From assembly GCA_009712185.1 (NCBI GenBank), contig WASQ01000001.1, forward strand, positions 1 to 54,161: DNA of 54,161 nucleotides, in the 5' to 3' direction. The stretch is from Telmatospirillum sp. (GTDB lineage Bacteria > Pseudomonadota > Alphaproteobacteria > Rhodospirillales > Magnetospirillaceae). Positions 35,137 through 44,193 of this stretch are shown piece after piece. Each line of letters starts with the position of its first letter. Within the stretch, counting starts at the first letter, position 1. Both the position numbers and the translations under genes were made by a program. The notes under the pieces are model-generated. The model saw nothing but the letters and a program-made list of their open reading frames with translations. It had not been told where the DNA came from and searched no databases.

Positions 35137-35459
35137 CCGACATCCCCATTTGAGGACACGCGTATGCAGACTGTTGAAACCGCCGGAATGTCGGGCTTTC
35201 ACGGTCGCTTCTTGGCGGAGATCCGGCCGGTACCGGCAAGACTCGGAGCCCGATGAACCGGCTCATCGCGGTGCGGCGGTTCCGGTCCCACGGACGGGCG
35301 AGGCCGGAGGAAACCGGCATCGATGGGTGCTTTGAGAATTTCGCCGGCCCGGGTCCAGACCGGCTCCGTCGGGGGGCCTTTGTCCTCGGAGGAAACCCCT
35401 GAAACGCCAAACGGCGCATCGCACTGTTTTCGTGCGATGCGCCGTTTGCGCTGAACTTT
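35116..35459. other. Intergenic region between the chemosensory operon and tRNA-Ala
   Basis: About 340 bases without a credible protein gene; short frames here have Arg/Pro-rich, GC-driven composition and no ribosome-binding site. The region holds the operon promoter at its left end and a long hairpin at 35408-35448 at its right end. Confidence 0.4.
35408..35448. terminator. 17-bp perfect hairpin next to tRNA-Ala
   Basis: Arms 35408-35424 and 35432-35448 pair without mismatch around a TGTTTTC loop. It starts 12 bases beyond the tRNA 3' end in the tRNA's direction of transcription. No T-run follows in that direction, so it is a probable but atypical tRNA terminator or 3'-processing structure. 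Confidence 0.5.
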
Positions 35460-35535
35460 TGGTGGAGCCGAGGGGATTCGAACCCCTGACCTACGCATTG
35501 CGAACGCGTCGCTCTCCCAACTGAGCTACGGCCCC
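35460..35535 (-). tRNA. tRNA-Ala (anticodon CGC)
   Basis: The minus strand folds into a full 76-base cloverleaf beginning GGGGCCG and ending with encoded CCA. The anticodon loop is TTCGCAA, giving anticodon CGC, which reads the Ala codon GCG. The acceptor stem has the G3:U70 wobble pair, the identity element for alanyl-tRNA synthetase. T-arm GGTTCGAATCC is intact. Confidence 0.97.
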
Positions 35536-35749
35536 TCCGTGAGGAGGCGGATAATGGGCAAAGGGCCGGCCGCTGTCAAGTCCAAGGACGCCCCGGACAT
35601 GAGATTTTCGTCGGGCGGAGCACGGGGGCCGGGCCGCCCCGGTCGACCGGATGCCCGCATGGCCGGGCGTGGCCCTCCGGCAGGTCTTGCGGGATCCGCC
35701 GGCTGCCGCTAGGGTACGCTCCGTCTGATTCCGTCCGAGGTCGCATGCC

Positions 35750-36046
35750 ATGCAAGACGTCCTGATGCCGCTTCTCATTCTGCTCAATTATGCCATCGAG
35801 CTGTTCAAGCTGGCCGTCCTGGCGTCCATCGTGATGAGCTGGCTGGTGGCCTTCAACGTGCTCAACACCCGCAGTCGCGTCGTCTATATGGTGATGGACA
35901 CGCTCTACCGGATCACCGAACCGGCGCTGAGGCCTTTGCGGCGGATCATCCCCAACACCGGCGCTGTCGATCTGTCCCCGATCGCCCTGTTCTTCATCTT
36001 GTGGCTGATCCAGATGTATCTGCCGATGCTGGCCCGTGGCCTCTGA
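35750..36046 (+). CDS. YggT family membrane protein
   Basis: A 98-residue inner-membrane protein with two YggT-type halves: an N-terminal hydrophobic pair (LLILLNYAIELFKLAVLASIVMSWL) and, after the conserved loop YRITEPALRPLRRIIPNTGAVDLSPI, a final hydrophobic helix. The family is implicated in osmotic tolerance and cell-envelope functions, with no defined biochemical activity. It overlaps the yggU-like gene by 11 bases and heads the yggT-yggU-folD group. Confidence 0.92.
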   Translation: MQDVLMPLLILLNYAIELFKLAVLASIVMSWLVAFNVLNTRSRVVYMVMDTLYRITEPALRPLRRIIPNTGAVDLSPIALFFILWLIQMYLPMLARGL

Positions 36047-36386
36047 CGACCGGACCCCGGACAGTTTGCTGGACGGACCCCTTGCCGCCGCGGCCGGGGG
36101 GTGCCGTCGGGCGGTGAAAGTGACGCCGAAGGCGTCGCGTGACAGGAGCGAGGGCGTGGCCGCCGACGCCGACGGCAACCGGTTTCTCAAGATCTCGGTC
36201 ACCGCGGTGCCCGAGGACGGCAAGGCCAACAAGGCGGTGATCGCCCTTCTGGCGAAACGCCTGAAACTGGCGAAGCGGTCGATTTCCGTCCTGGCCGGCG
36301 CCACCGACCGCCGCAAGGTGCTTTTCATTGAAGGCGAAGCGGATGCTTTGGCGCATCTGCTCCTGGACTGCATGAGGTCAACATGA
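36036..36386 (+). CDS. DUF167/YggU family protein
   Basis: A 116-residue small protein of the DUF167 family. Landmarks are [42 protein letters not shown] and the final strand-helix [17 protein letters not shown]. The N-terminal 25 residues are a variable Gly/Ala extension. Function unknown. It overlaps both yggT (11 bases) and folD (four bases), so the three are surely one transcript. Confidence 0.92.
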   Translation: MASDDRTPDSLLDGPLAAAAGGCRRAVKVTPKASRDRSEGVAADADGNRFLKISVTAVPEDGKANKAVIALLAKRLKLAKRSISVLAGATDRRKVLFIEGEADALAHLLLDCMRST

Positions 36387-37276
36387 GCCAAGCGAAAATC
36401 ATAGACGGCAATGCCGTCGCCGCCGACGTCCGGGCCGCGGTCGCCGCCCGCGTCGCCGCCTTGAAGGCATCCGGCGCCCCCGTGCCGGGGCTGGCCGTGG
36501 TGCTGGTCGGAGAGGACCCGGCCAGCCAGGTCTATGTGCGCAACAAGAACAAACGCGCCGCCGAGGCCGGCATTGCCTCCTTCGAGCATCACCTGCCGGC
36601 AGACACCTCCGAAGCCGATCTGCTGGCCCTGGTCGAACGGCTGAATCTGGACCCGGCCGTCCACGGTATCCTGGTGCAACTGCCGCTGCCGGAACAGATC
36701 GACGCCCAGAAGGTCCTGGATTCGATCCACCCCAGCAAGGATGTGGACGGATTTCATCCCTTCAATGTCGGCCGTCTCGCCACCGGTGGAGCGGCGCTGG
36801 TGCCCTGCACCCCGCTGGGGTGTCTTCTGCTGGCGAAACGGGAACTGGGCAGCCTCGCGGGGAAGCGGGCGATCGTGGTTGGCCGGTCCAATATTGTCGG
36901 TAAGCCGATGGCCCAGCTTCTGCTGAGGGAATCCGCCACCGTTACCGTCGCCCATTCGCGGACTCAGGATCTGCCCGGAGAATGCCGGCGCGCCGACATC
37001 CTGGTGGCCGCCGTCGGCCGGCCTGAGATGATCCGCGGCGACTGGATCAAGCCCGGCGCCCTGGTCCTGGACGTCGGAATCAACCGCGTCCCGGCCGCCG
37101 AACCGGGCAAAACCCGTCTGGTGGGCGACGTCGCCTTTGCCGAGGCGGTGACCGTCGCGGGCGCCATCACGCCGGTTCCGGGCGGGATCGGCCCGATGAC
37201 CATCGCGATGCTGCTGCGCAATGTTCTCGAAGCCTGCTGCCGGATTCACGACCTGCCCTTCGAGGACGTGCTTTAA
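36383..37276 (+). CDS. folD: Bifunctional methylenetetrahydrofolate dehydrogenase/cyclohydrolase
   Basis: A 297-residue cytosolic enzyme interconverting 5,10-methylene-, methenyl- and 10-formyl-THF. Motifs: [23 protein letters not shown] with the catalytic Lys in the YVRNKNK region, [23 protein letters not shown], the NADP-site [17 protein letters not shown] and the C-terminal [17 protein letters not shown]. Start at ATG 36383 overlaps yggU as ATGA. Complete and canonical in length. It supplies formyl groups for purine and initiator-tRNA synthesis. Confidence 0.96.
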   Translation: MSQAKIIDGNAVAADVRAAVAARVAALKASGAPVPGLAVVLVGEDPASQVYVRNKNKRAAEAGIASFEHHLPADTSEADLLALVERLNLDPAVHGILVQLPLPEQIDAQKVLDSIHPSKDVDGFHPFNVGRLATGGAALVPCTPLGCLLLAKRELGSLAGKRAIVVGRSNIVGKPMAQLLLRESATVTVAHSRTQDLPGECRRADILVAAVGRPEMIRGDWIKPGALVLDVGINRVPAAEPGKTRLVGDVAFAEAVTVAGAITPVPGGIGPMTIAMLLRNVLEACCRIHDLPFEDVL

Positions 37277-37300
37277 CCGGTAAGACCGAGGAGACCCGGG

Positions 37301-37984
37301 ATGGACACCCCCGATCTGGTTCCGCTGCTGCTGGCCGCGATCGCCTTCGTGGGCAGCCATATCGGCGTTTCCAGCACGCCGCTCCGCCCTCTGCTGATCG
37401 CGCGCCTCGGGCGGGGCGTCTATCTCGGGCTCTATTCCCTGGTTTCCATCCTCTGCCTGATCTGGCTCGTCGCCGCCTTCGCAGCAACGCCCTTCCTGCC
37501 ACTGTGGCCGGAAACGCACTGGGCACGATGGATTGCCGTTGCGCTGATGCCGCTGGCCCTGATCCTGGTGGCCGGCGGACTGTCGCCCGCCAATCCGACC
37601 CTGCTGATCCACCGGGCGGGCGGCCCCACGCCAAGGGGTGTCTTCGCCATTACCCGCCATCCGATGATGTGGGGCATCGCGCTGACCGCAATCCTGCATC
37701 TTCTGGCGTCGGGCGACGCGGCATCGCTCATTTTATGCGGCGCCATGGCGGTCCTGGCGCTTGTCGGCGCCGCCTTCCAGGACCGGCGCAAGCGGACGGA
37801 GGACCCGGCGGGCTGGCGGGTCCTGGCGGCCGAGACATCGTTCTGGCCATTCCAGGCCCTGGCGGCGGGCCGCACCCGTCTGGCGCCCCGCGCGCTCGTC
37901 CTCCCCGTGGTCGCGGGGTTGGCAGCCTATCTGGTCATGGCCGCGGTTCATCAGAACCTGTTCGGCGGCTCTCCCTTCCACTGA
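37301..37984 (+). CDS. NnrU family membrane protein
   Basis: A 227-residue inner-membrane protein with about six hydrophobic helices. The signature RGVFAITRHPMMWGIALTAILHLL is the NnrU/isoprenylcysteine-methyltransferase-like core, and FVGSHIGVSSTPLRPLLIARLG is the NnrU N-terminal signature. NnrU is linked to nitric-oxide/nitrite metabolism in some alphaproteobacteria, but no denitrification gene is present here, so the role is open. A GAGGAG site precedes ATG 37301; it probably continues the folD transcript. Confidence 0.9.
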   Translation: MDTPDLVPLLLAAIAFVGSHIGVSSTPLRPLLIARLGRGVYLGLYSLVSILCLIWLVAAFAATPFLPLWPETHWARWIAVALMPLALILVAGGLSPANPTLLIHRAGGPTPRGVFAITRHPMMWGIALTAILHLLASGDAASLILCGAMAVLALVGAAFQDRRKRTEDPAGWRVLAAETSFWPFQALAAGRTRLAPRALVLPVVAGLAAYLVMAAVHQNLFGGSPFH

Positions 37985-38071
37985 CCTGGGACGCCGGAAA
38001 CCTCACAGGGCAGCCGCTGTCGCGGCGGCGGGCAAGAGGCTTGGCCCCATTCCGGAAGAGGCCCATCGGCT

Positions 38072-38106
38072 CTGCGACCGGTGCGACGATGTCGCACCGG
38101 TCGCAG
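38072..38106. terminator. 16-bp hairpin between convergent nnrU and argG genes
   Basis: Arms 38072-38087 and 38091-38106 are perfect inverted repeats around a GAT loop, placed between the 3' ends of two convergent genes. It has no T-run in either direction but the position fits a bidirectional transcript end. Confidence 0.6.
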
Positions 38107-38119
38107 GACGGATCCCGTT

Positions 38120-39334
38120 TCAGCCGCGCGCCATCTTGGCAAGACGCATGCGCAGCGCGTTCAGCTTGATGAAGCCTTCGGCATCGCGCTGGTTGTAGAC
38201 CGAATCCTCCTCGAAGGTCACATAGTCGTGACGATAGAGGGATTTTTCGGACTTGCGGCCGACCACCGTGACATTGCCCTTGTAGAGCTTGAGGCGGACC
38301 GTACCGGCGACGTTCTGGCTGACCTCGTCAATCATCGCCTGGATCGCGCGGCGTTCCGGGCTCCACCAGAAGCCGTTGTAGATCAGCTCGGCATAACGGG
38401 GCATCAGCTCATCCTTGAGGTGGGCCTCGCCGCGGTCGAGCGTGATGCTCTCCACCGCGCGGTGGGCGACGATCAGGATGGAACCGCCGGGGGTCTCGTA
38501 GACGCCGCGGCTTTTCATGCCGACGAACCGGTTCTCGACCAGATCCAGGCGTCCGATGCCATTGGCGCCGCCCAGGGCGTTGAGGCGCGTCAGCAGGGCG
38601 GCCGGCGACAGGCGCTCGCCATCGACGGCGACGGCATTGCCGTTCTCAAACTCGATCTCGACATAGGTCGGCTGGTCCGGCGCCTTTTCCGGGCTCACCG
38701 TGCGGGTGAACATGTCCTCGAACGGCTCCGTCCAGGGATCCTCCAGCGCCTTGCCCTCGTAGGAGATGTGCAGAAGATTGGCGTCGGTCGAATAAGGCGC
38801 CTCGCCCCGCTTATCCTTGGCGATCGGAATCTGGTGCTTTTCCGCGAAGTCGAGCAGCTTGGTGCGGGAATGCAGATCCCAGATGCGCCAGGGCGCGATC
38901 ACCTTGATGTCGGGCTTCAGGGCGTAATAGCCGAGTTCGAAGCGGACCTGGTCATTGCCCTTGCCGGTGGCGCCATGGGCGACGGCATCGGCGCCGGTCG
39001 CCAGGGCGATCTCGATCTGGCGCTTGGCGATCAGCGGCCGGGCGATCGAGGTGCCCAGCAGATAGACGCCCTCATAGAGGGCATTGGCGCGGAACATCGG
39101 GAAGACGAAGTCGCGGACGAATTCCTCACGCAGGTCGTCGATGAAGATGTTTTCCGGCTTGATGCCCATCAGCAGGGCCTTCTTGCGGGCGGGCTCCAGT
39201 TCCTCGCCCTGGCCGAGATCGGCGGTGAACGTCACCACCTCGCACTGATATTGATCTTGCAGCCAGCGCAGGATGATCGAGGTGTCCAATCCGCCGGAAT
39301 AGGCCAGGACAACTTTCTTGACTTCACCTTTCAT
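38120..39334 (-). CDS. argG: Argininosuccinate synthase
   Basis: A 404-residue enzyme joining citrulline and aspartate with ATP in arginine synthesis. The ATP pyrophosphatase loop [12 protein letters not shown] opens the protein; further motifs are [43 protein letters not shown] and the tail [10 protein letters not shown]. Length is canonical for the type common in alphaproteobacteria. ATG 39334 begins [15 protein letters not shown]. It stands alone; argH is not in the window. Confidence 0.97.
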   Translation of the reverse strand: MKGEVKKVVLAYSGGLDTSIILRWLQDQYQCEVVTFTADLGQGEELEPARKKALLMGIKPENIFIDDLREEFVRDFVFPMFRANALYEGVYLLGTSIARPLIAKRQIEIALATGADAVAHGATGKGNDQVRFELGYYALKPDIKVIAPWRIWDLHSRTKLLDFAEKHQIPIAKDKRGEAPYSTDANLLHISYEGKALEDPWTEPFEDMFTRTVSPEKAPDQPTYVEIEFENGNAVAVDGERLSPAALLTRLNALGGANGIGRLDLVENRFVGMKSRGVYETPGGSILIVAHRAVESITLDRGEAHLKDELMPRYAELIYNGFWWSPERRAIQAMIDEVSQNVAGTVRLKLYKGNVTVVGRKSEKSLYRHDYVTFEEDSVYNQRDAEGFIKLNALRMRLAKMARG

Positions 39335-39473
39335 GGGATACGCGCCTTGTCACAGGGAGATGCTCAACCGGCGCAGTATAGGGGATCGCCCGGGCGAGGC
39401 AAGCCCAGCGGCGCGTTCGCGCCAGGGCGATCGGGTTCATCCGATTGCCCTGCCCGCGACTTTTCCCCGCCCC

Positions 39474-40244
39474 TCAGCCGATGGCGGTGACCAGACCACC
39501 GCTCTGCGGCGGCCCGGCGGCGGAAACATAGCTCTGCACCGCCTGGACCACGGTCTGGGCGAAACCGAGGCTCGTGGTCAGCAGCCCCTGATCGGCGACC
39601 GGCGGCGACGCCCCGGCCACACCCTGGGGTTCCGCGGGCACGCCGGATTGTCCGGCCCCCGGGACCTCAAGGGGGTGTCCGCCCTCACCCGCCGCCTGCT
39701 GGCCCGTGTCCTCCTGCGTCACATCACCATTGGCGACCTGGACAAAGCCATGCATGTCATTGATCAGGGCGTTGGCACTGCCCGCCAGGGCCCAATTCCC
39801 GCCGCTTTGATGATGCTGCCGGCCGGTCGCGGCGTTTGTTCCGCCGGCAGAAACATCCGGAGGCGCGCCCCCCGACGCTGTTGTCGGCGGATCCGTGACG
39901 GAGTTCGATGCGGCCGGCGTGATGGAGGACACCGTGGCGCCGCCGCCCCCGGCGGCTCCCCCCTGGGCGGCTCCCTGGGCCGCCACGACCACCGCCTGAA
40001 GATCCGGCGACAGATGCTGAAAAGCATTGTCGAAATCCCGCCCCCCCTGTCGCAGGGCGAGACGGAACCCGTCGCCGCCGGCCTCGTCCGGCGCCGTCGT
40101 CTGACCATCCCCGGTTTGAGGACGTCTGAATGCCGTCGTGGCCGACGAAACGGATGAACTTCCGCTGACGGCCTTCACCTGCCCCGAAATCCCTTGCGGG
40201 AACAGGGCGTAGGTGTCGGCCAACTGACCGACCGATTGAACCAT
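39474..40244 (-). CDS. Low-complexity orphan protein
   Basis: A 256-residue protein with no recognised domain. It begins MVQSVGQLADTYALFPQGISGQVKAV. The middle is rich in Gly, Ala, Ser, Thr and Gln (GGAAGGGGATVSSITPAA, GTNAATGRQHHQSGG), and the C-terminus has a more ordered helix (SLGFAQTVVQAVQSYVSAAG). There is no signal peptide, membrane helix or cysteine. A strong GGGAGAG site six bases before ATG 40244 supports expression. Composition suggests a disordered or surface-exposed protein; function unknown. The upstream 307-base gap contains a tandem repeat. Confidence 0.65.
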   Translation of the reverse strand: MVQSVGQLADTYALFPQGISGQVKAVSGSSSVSSATTAFRRPQTGDGQTTAPDEAGGDGFRLALRQGGRDFDNAFQHLSPDLQAVVVAAQGAAQGGAAGGGGATVSSITPAASNSVTDPPTTASGGAPPDVSAGGTNAATGRQHHQSGGNWALAGSANALINDMHGFVQVANGDVTQEDTGQQAAGEGGHPLEVPGAGQSGVPAEPQGVAGASPPVADQGLLTTSLGFAQTVVQAVQSYVSAAGPPQSGGLVTAIG

Positions 40245-40551
40245 GTCCGCTCTCCCTCGACTGGGCAAAGGGGAGAATGCAAGAACAGGGCCAACTGGAT
40301 TGGGCGCGTTAAATCAAATTGTTATCAAATTTTGGAGAAAAACAGACAGAGACGCACACCCGGCAATTGATGCCGCCGGGAAAGATCCGCCCGCGACGAC
40401 CGCAAGGGGACTTGAAAATTTTTCCTCTCCCGAAAGATGTAGCCCCGCTGGGCAATCCCCGCTGGGCAATCCCCGCTGGGCAATCCCCGCTGGGCAATCC
40501 TCCGGCGGGCGGGAGAATCCGCGGGACGGATGCCCCGCCCGGGCCCCGCGT
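40245..40551. other. Intergenic region with tandem repeat, upstream of the orphan gene
   Basis: 307 bases without a gene. The part 40290-40360 is AT-rich (AAATCAAATTGTTATCAAATTTTGG) and is the likely promoter for the orphan gene on the minus strand; the part 40443-40498 is a 14-bp tandem array. Confidence 0.4.
40443..40498. repeat. Four 14-bp tandem repeats
   Basis: CCCCGCTGGGCAAT is repeated four times without mismatch, directly after the rlmN stop region on the minus strand. Identical copies imply recent expansion or slippage. No spacers, so not CRISPR-like. Confidence 0.9.
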
Positions 40552-41682
<1,131 letters not shown>

Positions 41683-41719
41683 GGCCGATACATATGGGGG
41701 CCACACCTCCGGACGCAAG

Positions 41720-41750
41720 AAAAACCCGCGTCCGGCCGCCCGGGGACGCG
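41720..41750 (-). terminator. Terminator after the IalB-like gene
   Basis: On the minus strand a 7-bp perfect stem (41744-41750 with 41727-41733) around a ten-base GC loop is followed, after two bases, by five T (plus-strand A at 41720-41724). It lies immediately after the IalB-like stop and before rlmN. Confidence 0.75.
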
Positions 41751-42263
41751 TTATTTCACGCCGCAGGCCTTGCCGATATCGGCATAGGCCTTGGCAAAAC
41801 CGTCAAGGGAATAAGTGTCCGCGGTTTGATCGCCCTTGGCGGGGGTTCCATGGATCACCAGGGACTTCCCTTTCAGCATGGCCTGAACCACCGCCTTGTC
41901 ATTGCGCGCCCAGGCGCCGTCGCCGGTCGTGTAGAGATCGAACTTCGCTCCGCCGATATCGATCTCGGCCGCGGAATCCTTCTTGAAGGTGTAACCGGCG
42001 GTGACGCTGACCACGTCGAGGCTTTTGTCGTTGGGACGATGGGTAATCGAGACATAGGTCTCGCCGCGCCCCTTGGGGGCGTTCAGGCTGCGCTTGGGGA
42101 GGCTTGCGGTATAGCAGACCTTCCCCGACTTGTCGGAGTAGGTAAAGCTCTCCCAATCCCCTGACTTTCCAAGCGACTTGGCGCTGTCGGCGAAGGCCGG
42201 CAGGGCAATGGCGGTTGAGAGAAAGGCGACAAAAAAGGAAACGGGAGTTATTCTGGCGAACAT
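41751..42263 (-). CDS. Invasion-associated locus B (IalB) family protein
   Basis: A 170-residue precursor with signal peptide ([17 protein letters not shown]) and mature part of about 145 residues beginning near [29 protein letters not shown]. The GDW motif, one early and one late cysteine (VCYTAS and KACGVK), and [25 protein letters not shown] match the IalB fold. Such periplasmic proteins are widespread in non-pathogenic alphaproteobacteria, so no virulence role is implied. It is divergent from the asparaginase gene, with a 96-base gap. Confidence 0.85.
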   Translation of the reverse strand: MFARITPVSFFVAFLSTAIALPAFADSAKSLGKSGDWESFTYSDKSGKVCYTASLPKRSLNAPKGRGETYVSITHRPNDKSLDVVSVTAGYTFKKDSAAEIDIGGAKFDLYTTGDGAWARNDKAVVQAMLKGKSLVIHGTPAKGDQTADTYSLDGFAKAYADIGKACGVK

Positions 42264-42359
42264 GACGACAACCGGACTTTCGGCAAAAACGAGGCCTATG
42301 GAGTGCCCTGCCGGGCCGCCCTTGTCAACCGCCCTGGTCCGAAGGTGGGGGGATGACCG

Positions 42360-43394
42360 ATGAAGCGGGTGCCGAGACCGCCGGTTCATCATATCAATCC
42401 GGTCCTTGTCGAGGTCACGCGCGGTCCCCTGGTCGAAAGCGTTCACAGGGGCGCGGCGGCGGGCTCCCGGGCTGACGGAACCCTTGTCGCCGCCGGGGGT
42501 GACATCGAACGCCCGGTCTATCCGCGCTCGGCGGTCACGCCGCTGCTGGCGCTCCCCCTGATCGAAACCGGAGCGGCTGACCATTTCCGGGTCACGGAGG
42601 TGGAACTGGCGCTGGCCTGCTCCTCCCACCCCGGCCAGACCACCCAGACCCGCCTGCTGGCATCCTGGCTCGACCGGCTGGGCCTTGGCGGCCAGGATCT
42701 CGAATGTGGCGCCCATCCGCCCCTGGACCCCGCCGCCGCGGCGGAGCTGATCCGGGCCGGACTGTCCCCGGTGGCCCTGCACAGCAGTTGTTCCGGTAAG
42801 CATTGCGCGATGCTGACGACCGCGCTGCATATGGGCGAGACCACCCGGGGATATGTCGACCACACCCACCCGGTCCAGCGCCGCATCGCGGAGGCCCTGG
42901 GCGACATGACCGGATGCGCGCCGCGTCCTCTGCCCCAGGCGGTGGACGGCTGCGGCGTCCCCCCCTATGCCCTGCCGCTGTCGGCGATCGCACTGTCCCT
43001 GTCGCGGATGGCGGCCCCCGGGGACCTGGGGCCGGCGCGGCAAGGGGCGGTGGAGCGCATCCTGACCGCCATGTCCGGCCATCCCGGCCTTCTGGCCGGC
43101 GACGACGACCTTGCCACCCGGATCATGCGGGAGCTTCCGGGTATCGTCGTGAAAAGCGGGGCGGAGGGCGTTTACGCGGCGATCCTGCCCCAGGCGGGTT
43201 TGGGGATCGCGATCAAGATCGATGACGGCGCCGACCGCGCCGCCGGGGTGGCGATGCTGGCCCTGCTGCGGCATCTGGGCATTCTCGGCGCCTCCGCCTC
43301 GCGGGCGCTCCATGGCGAGGCGGCGCCGGCCGTCGCCACCCGCTCCGGCGATACCGTCGGCGTCATTCGCGCCGCGCCGGAGTGGCTGGGCTGA
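42360..43394 (+). CDS. R. etli-type (ReAV-like) L-asparaginase homologue with altered active site
   Basis: A 344-residue protein of the family typified by the inducible asparaginase of Rhizobium etli, fold related to beta-lactamases. Matching landmarks: VEVTRGPLVESVHRGAA, ACSSHPGQ (Ser89), SSCSGKHC (Cys144, Lys147, His148), VDGCGVP (Asp196, Cys198) and VVKSGAEGVYA (Lys265). The first catalytic pair, Ser-x-x-Lys in characterised members (Ser48/Lys51 of ReAV), reads Ser57-Ala-Val-Thr60 here, so the lysine is lost (codon ACG at 42537). Activity may be reduced or changed. Its 3' end runs into a 15-bp tandem repeat. Confidence 0.85.
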   Translation: MKRVPRPPVHHINPVLVEVTRGPLVESVHRGAAAGSRADGTLVAAGGDIERPVYPRSAVTPLLALPLIETGAADHFRVTEVELALACSSHPGQTTQTRLLASWLDRLGLGGQDLECGAHPPLDPAAAAELIRAGLSPVALHSSCSGKHCAMLTTALHMGETTRGYVDHTHPVQRRIAEALGDMTGCAPRPLPQAVDGCGVPPYALPLSAIALSLSRMAAPGDLGPARQGAVERILTAMSGHPGLLAGDDDLATRIMRELPGIVVKSGAEGVYAAILPQAGLGIAIKIDDGADRAAGVAMLALLRHLGILGASASRALHGEAAPAVATRSGDTVGVIRAAPEWLG

Positions 43395-43492
43395 CCGGGA
43401 CTGGGCTGGCCGGGACTGGGCTGGCCGGCATCGGGCTGGCCGGCATCGGGCTGGCCGGCATCGGGCTGGCCGGCATCGGGCTGGCCGGAGAC
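43388..43492. repeat. Seven 15-bp tandem repeats across the asparaginase stop codon
   Basis: Units of 15 bp with consensus GGGCTGGCCGGCATC; the first two and last copies are diverged and four central copies are identical. The array begins in the last codons of the asparaginase gene and ends 30 bases before the convergent methyltransferase gene. No unique spacers, so not CRISPR. Confidence 0.9.
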
Positions 43493-43521
43493 GCTCTCCG
43501 CCCCCTCAATGCCGGCCACCG

Positions 43522-44091
43522 TCAGTCCTCCGTCGGATCCGCGCTGCGGTAAAGGGCCATGCGGTCCGGGGTGCGGAAGACCGGCTCACCATGGCGGTGC
43601 GGCCGCACCTCCTCCGTCGGGCCGCCGGCACGGACCGGACGGGGCGCGAACCGCGCCAGACTGGTGACGCGGTCATACATGACAATGGCCCCCGCGATCC
43701 CCAGATTGACGCAAAAGCGCGTCGGGATCTTGACCACATGGTCGCAGCGCGCCAGCAGTTCGGGCGTCAGGGACCCGCGTTCGCGTCCCAGCACATAGGC
43801 GGCCTGGGCGGGATGATGGAAGGACGGCAGATCGACGGCGTCGTCCACCAGTTCAACGCCGACCAGGCAGCATCCCTTCGGCAGATGAAGATTGGCAAGG
43901 TCGGGGAAGGCATAGAACGGCACCTGCGAGACCGCGTCCGAGGTATCCGCCCGGCCGGCGGCGCGGCGGGTGTAGTCCGCCGCGATGGTGAAGACGAAGC
44001 TGGCGCCGAACGCATGCGCCGACCGGAACAGGCTGCCGACATTGGCCTGTTTGCTGACGCCTTCGACCCCGATCCCGAAATATCCCCGCAT
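43522..44091 (-). CDS. TrmH/SpoU family RNA methyltransferase
   Basis: A 189-residue SPOUT-class 2'-O-ribose methyltransferase for RNA. The three family motifs appear: NVGSLFRSAHAFGA (motif 1), YVLGRERGSLTPELLARCD (motif 2) and IPTRFCVNLGIAGAIVMYD (motif 3, SAM-binding trefoil knot). Motif 3 has Cys-Val-Asn-Leu in place of the common S-L-N-V. The C-terminal 40 residues are a basic tail. Target RNA is unknown. AGGAGAGG precedes ATG 44091. Confidence 0.88.
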   Translation of the reverse strand: MRGYFGIGVEGVSKQANVGSLFRSAHAFGASFVFTIAADYTRRAAGRADTSDAVSQVPFYAFPDLANLHLPKGCCLVGVELVDDAVDLPSFHHPAQAAYVLGRERGSLTPELLARCDHVVKIPTRFCVNLGIAGAIVMYDRVTSLARFAPRPVRAGGPTEEVRPHRHGEPVFRTPDRMALYRSADPTED

Positions 44092-44193
44092 CTGGTTCCT
44101 CTCCTTCCGGCGCGGGACAGCCCCCGCCTTCCGCCCCCACGCCTCCCCTTCCCGGAGGGACGGCCGGGGCGTGGCGGGGACATAGCCGATTTC

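Noticed and set aside
33284-35335. Plus-strand open frame of about 683 codons opposite the receptor gene
   Set aside because: Antisense to a clear MCP; the composition mirrors the coiled-coil codons and no ribosome-binding site is visible.
35111-35419. Possible 102-codon gene between the receptor gene and tRNA-Ala
   Set aside because: Arg/Pro/Ser-rich, no ribosome-binding site, overlaps the operon promoter region and a hairpin.
35576-37699. Minus-strand open frame of about 707 codons
   Set aside because: Overlaps yggT, yggU, folD and nnrU on the other strand, all of which have clear family motifs.
40443-40498. CRISPR or iteron array
   Set aside because: Only four contiguous 14-mers; no spacer, replication gene or DnaA-box context.
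41751-42263. Virulence (invasion) function for the IalB-like gene
   Set aside because: The family is common in free-living alphaproteobacteria; nothing else in the window suggests a pathogen.
43388-43492. CRISPR-like short repeat array
   Set aside because: Units are contiguous 15-mers with no unique spacers and no cas genes nearby.
43172-43519. Minus-strand frame with repeated AGQPD pentapeptides
   Set aside because: The peptide repeat is produced by the 15-bp DNA array and the rest is antisense to the asparaginase gene.
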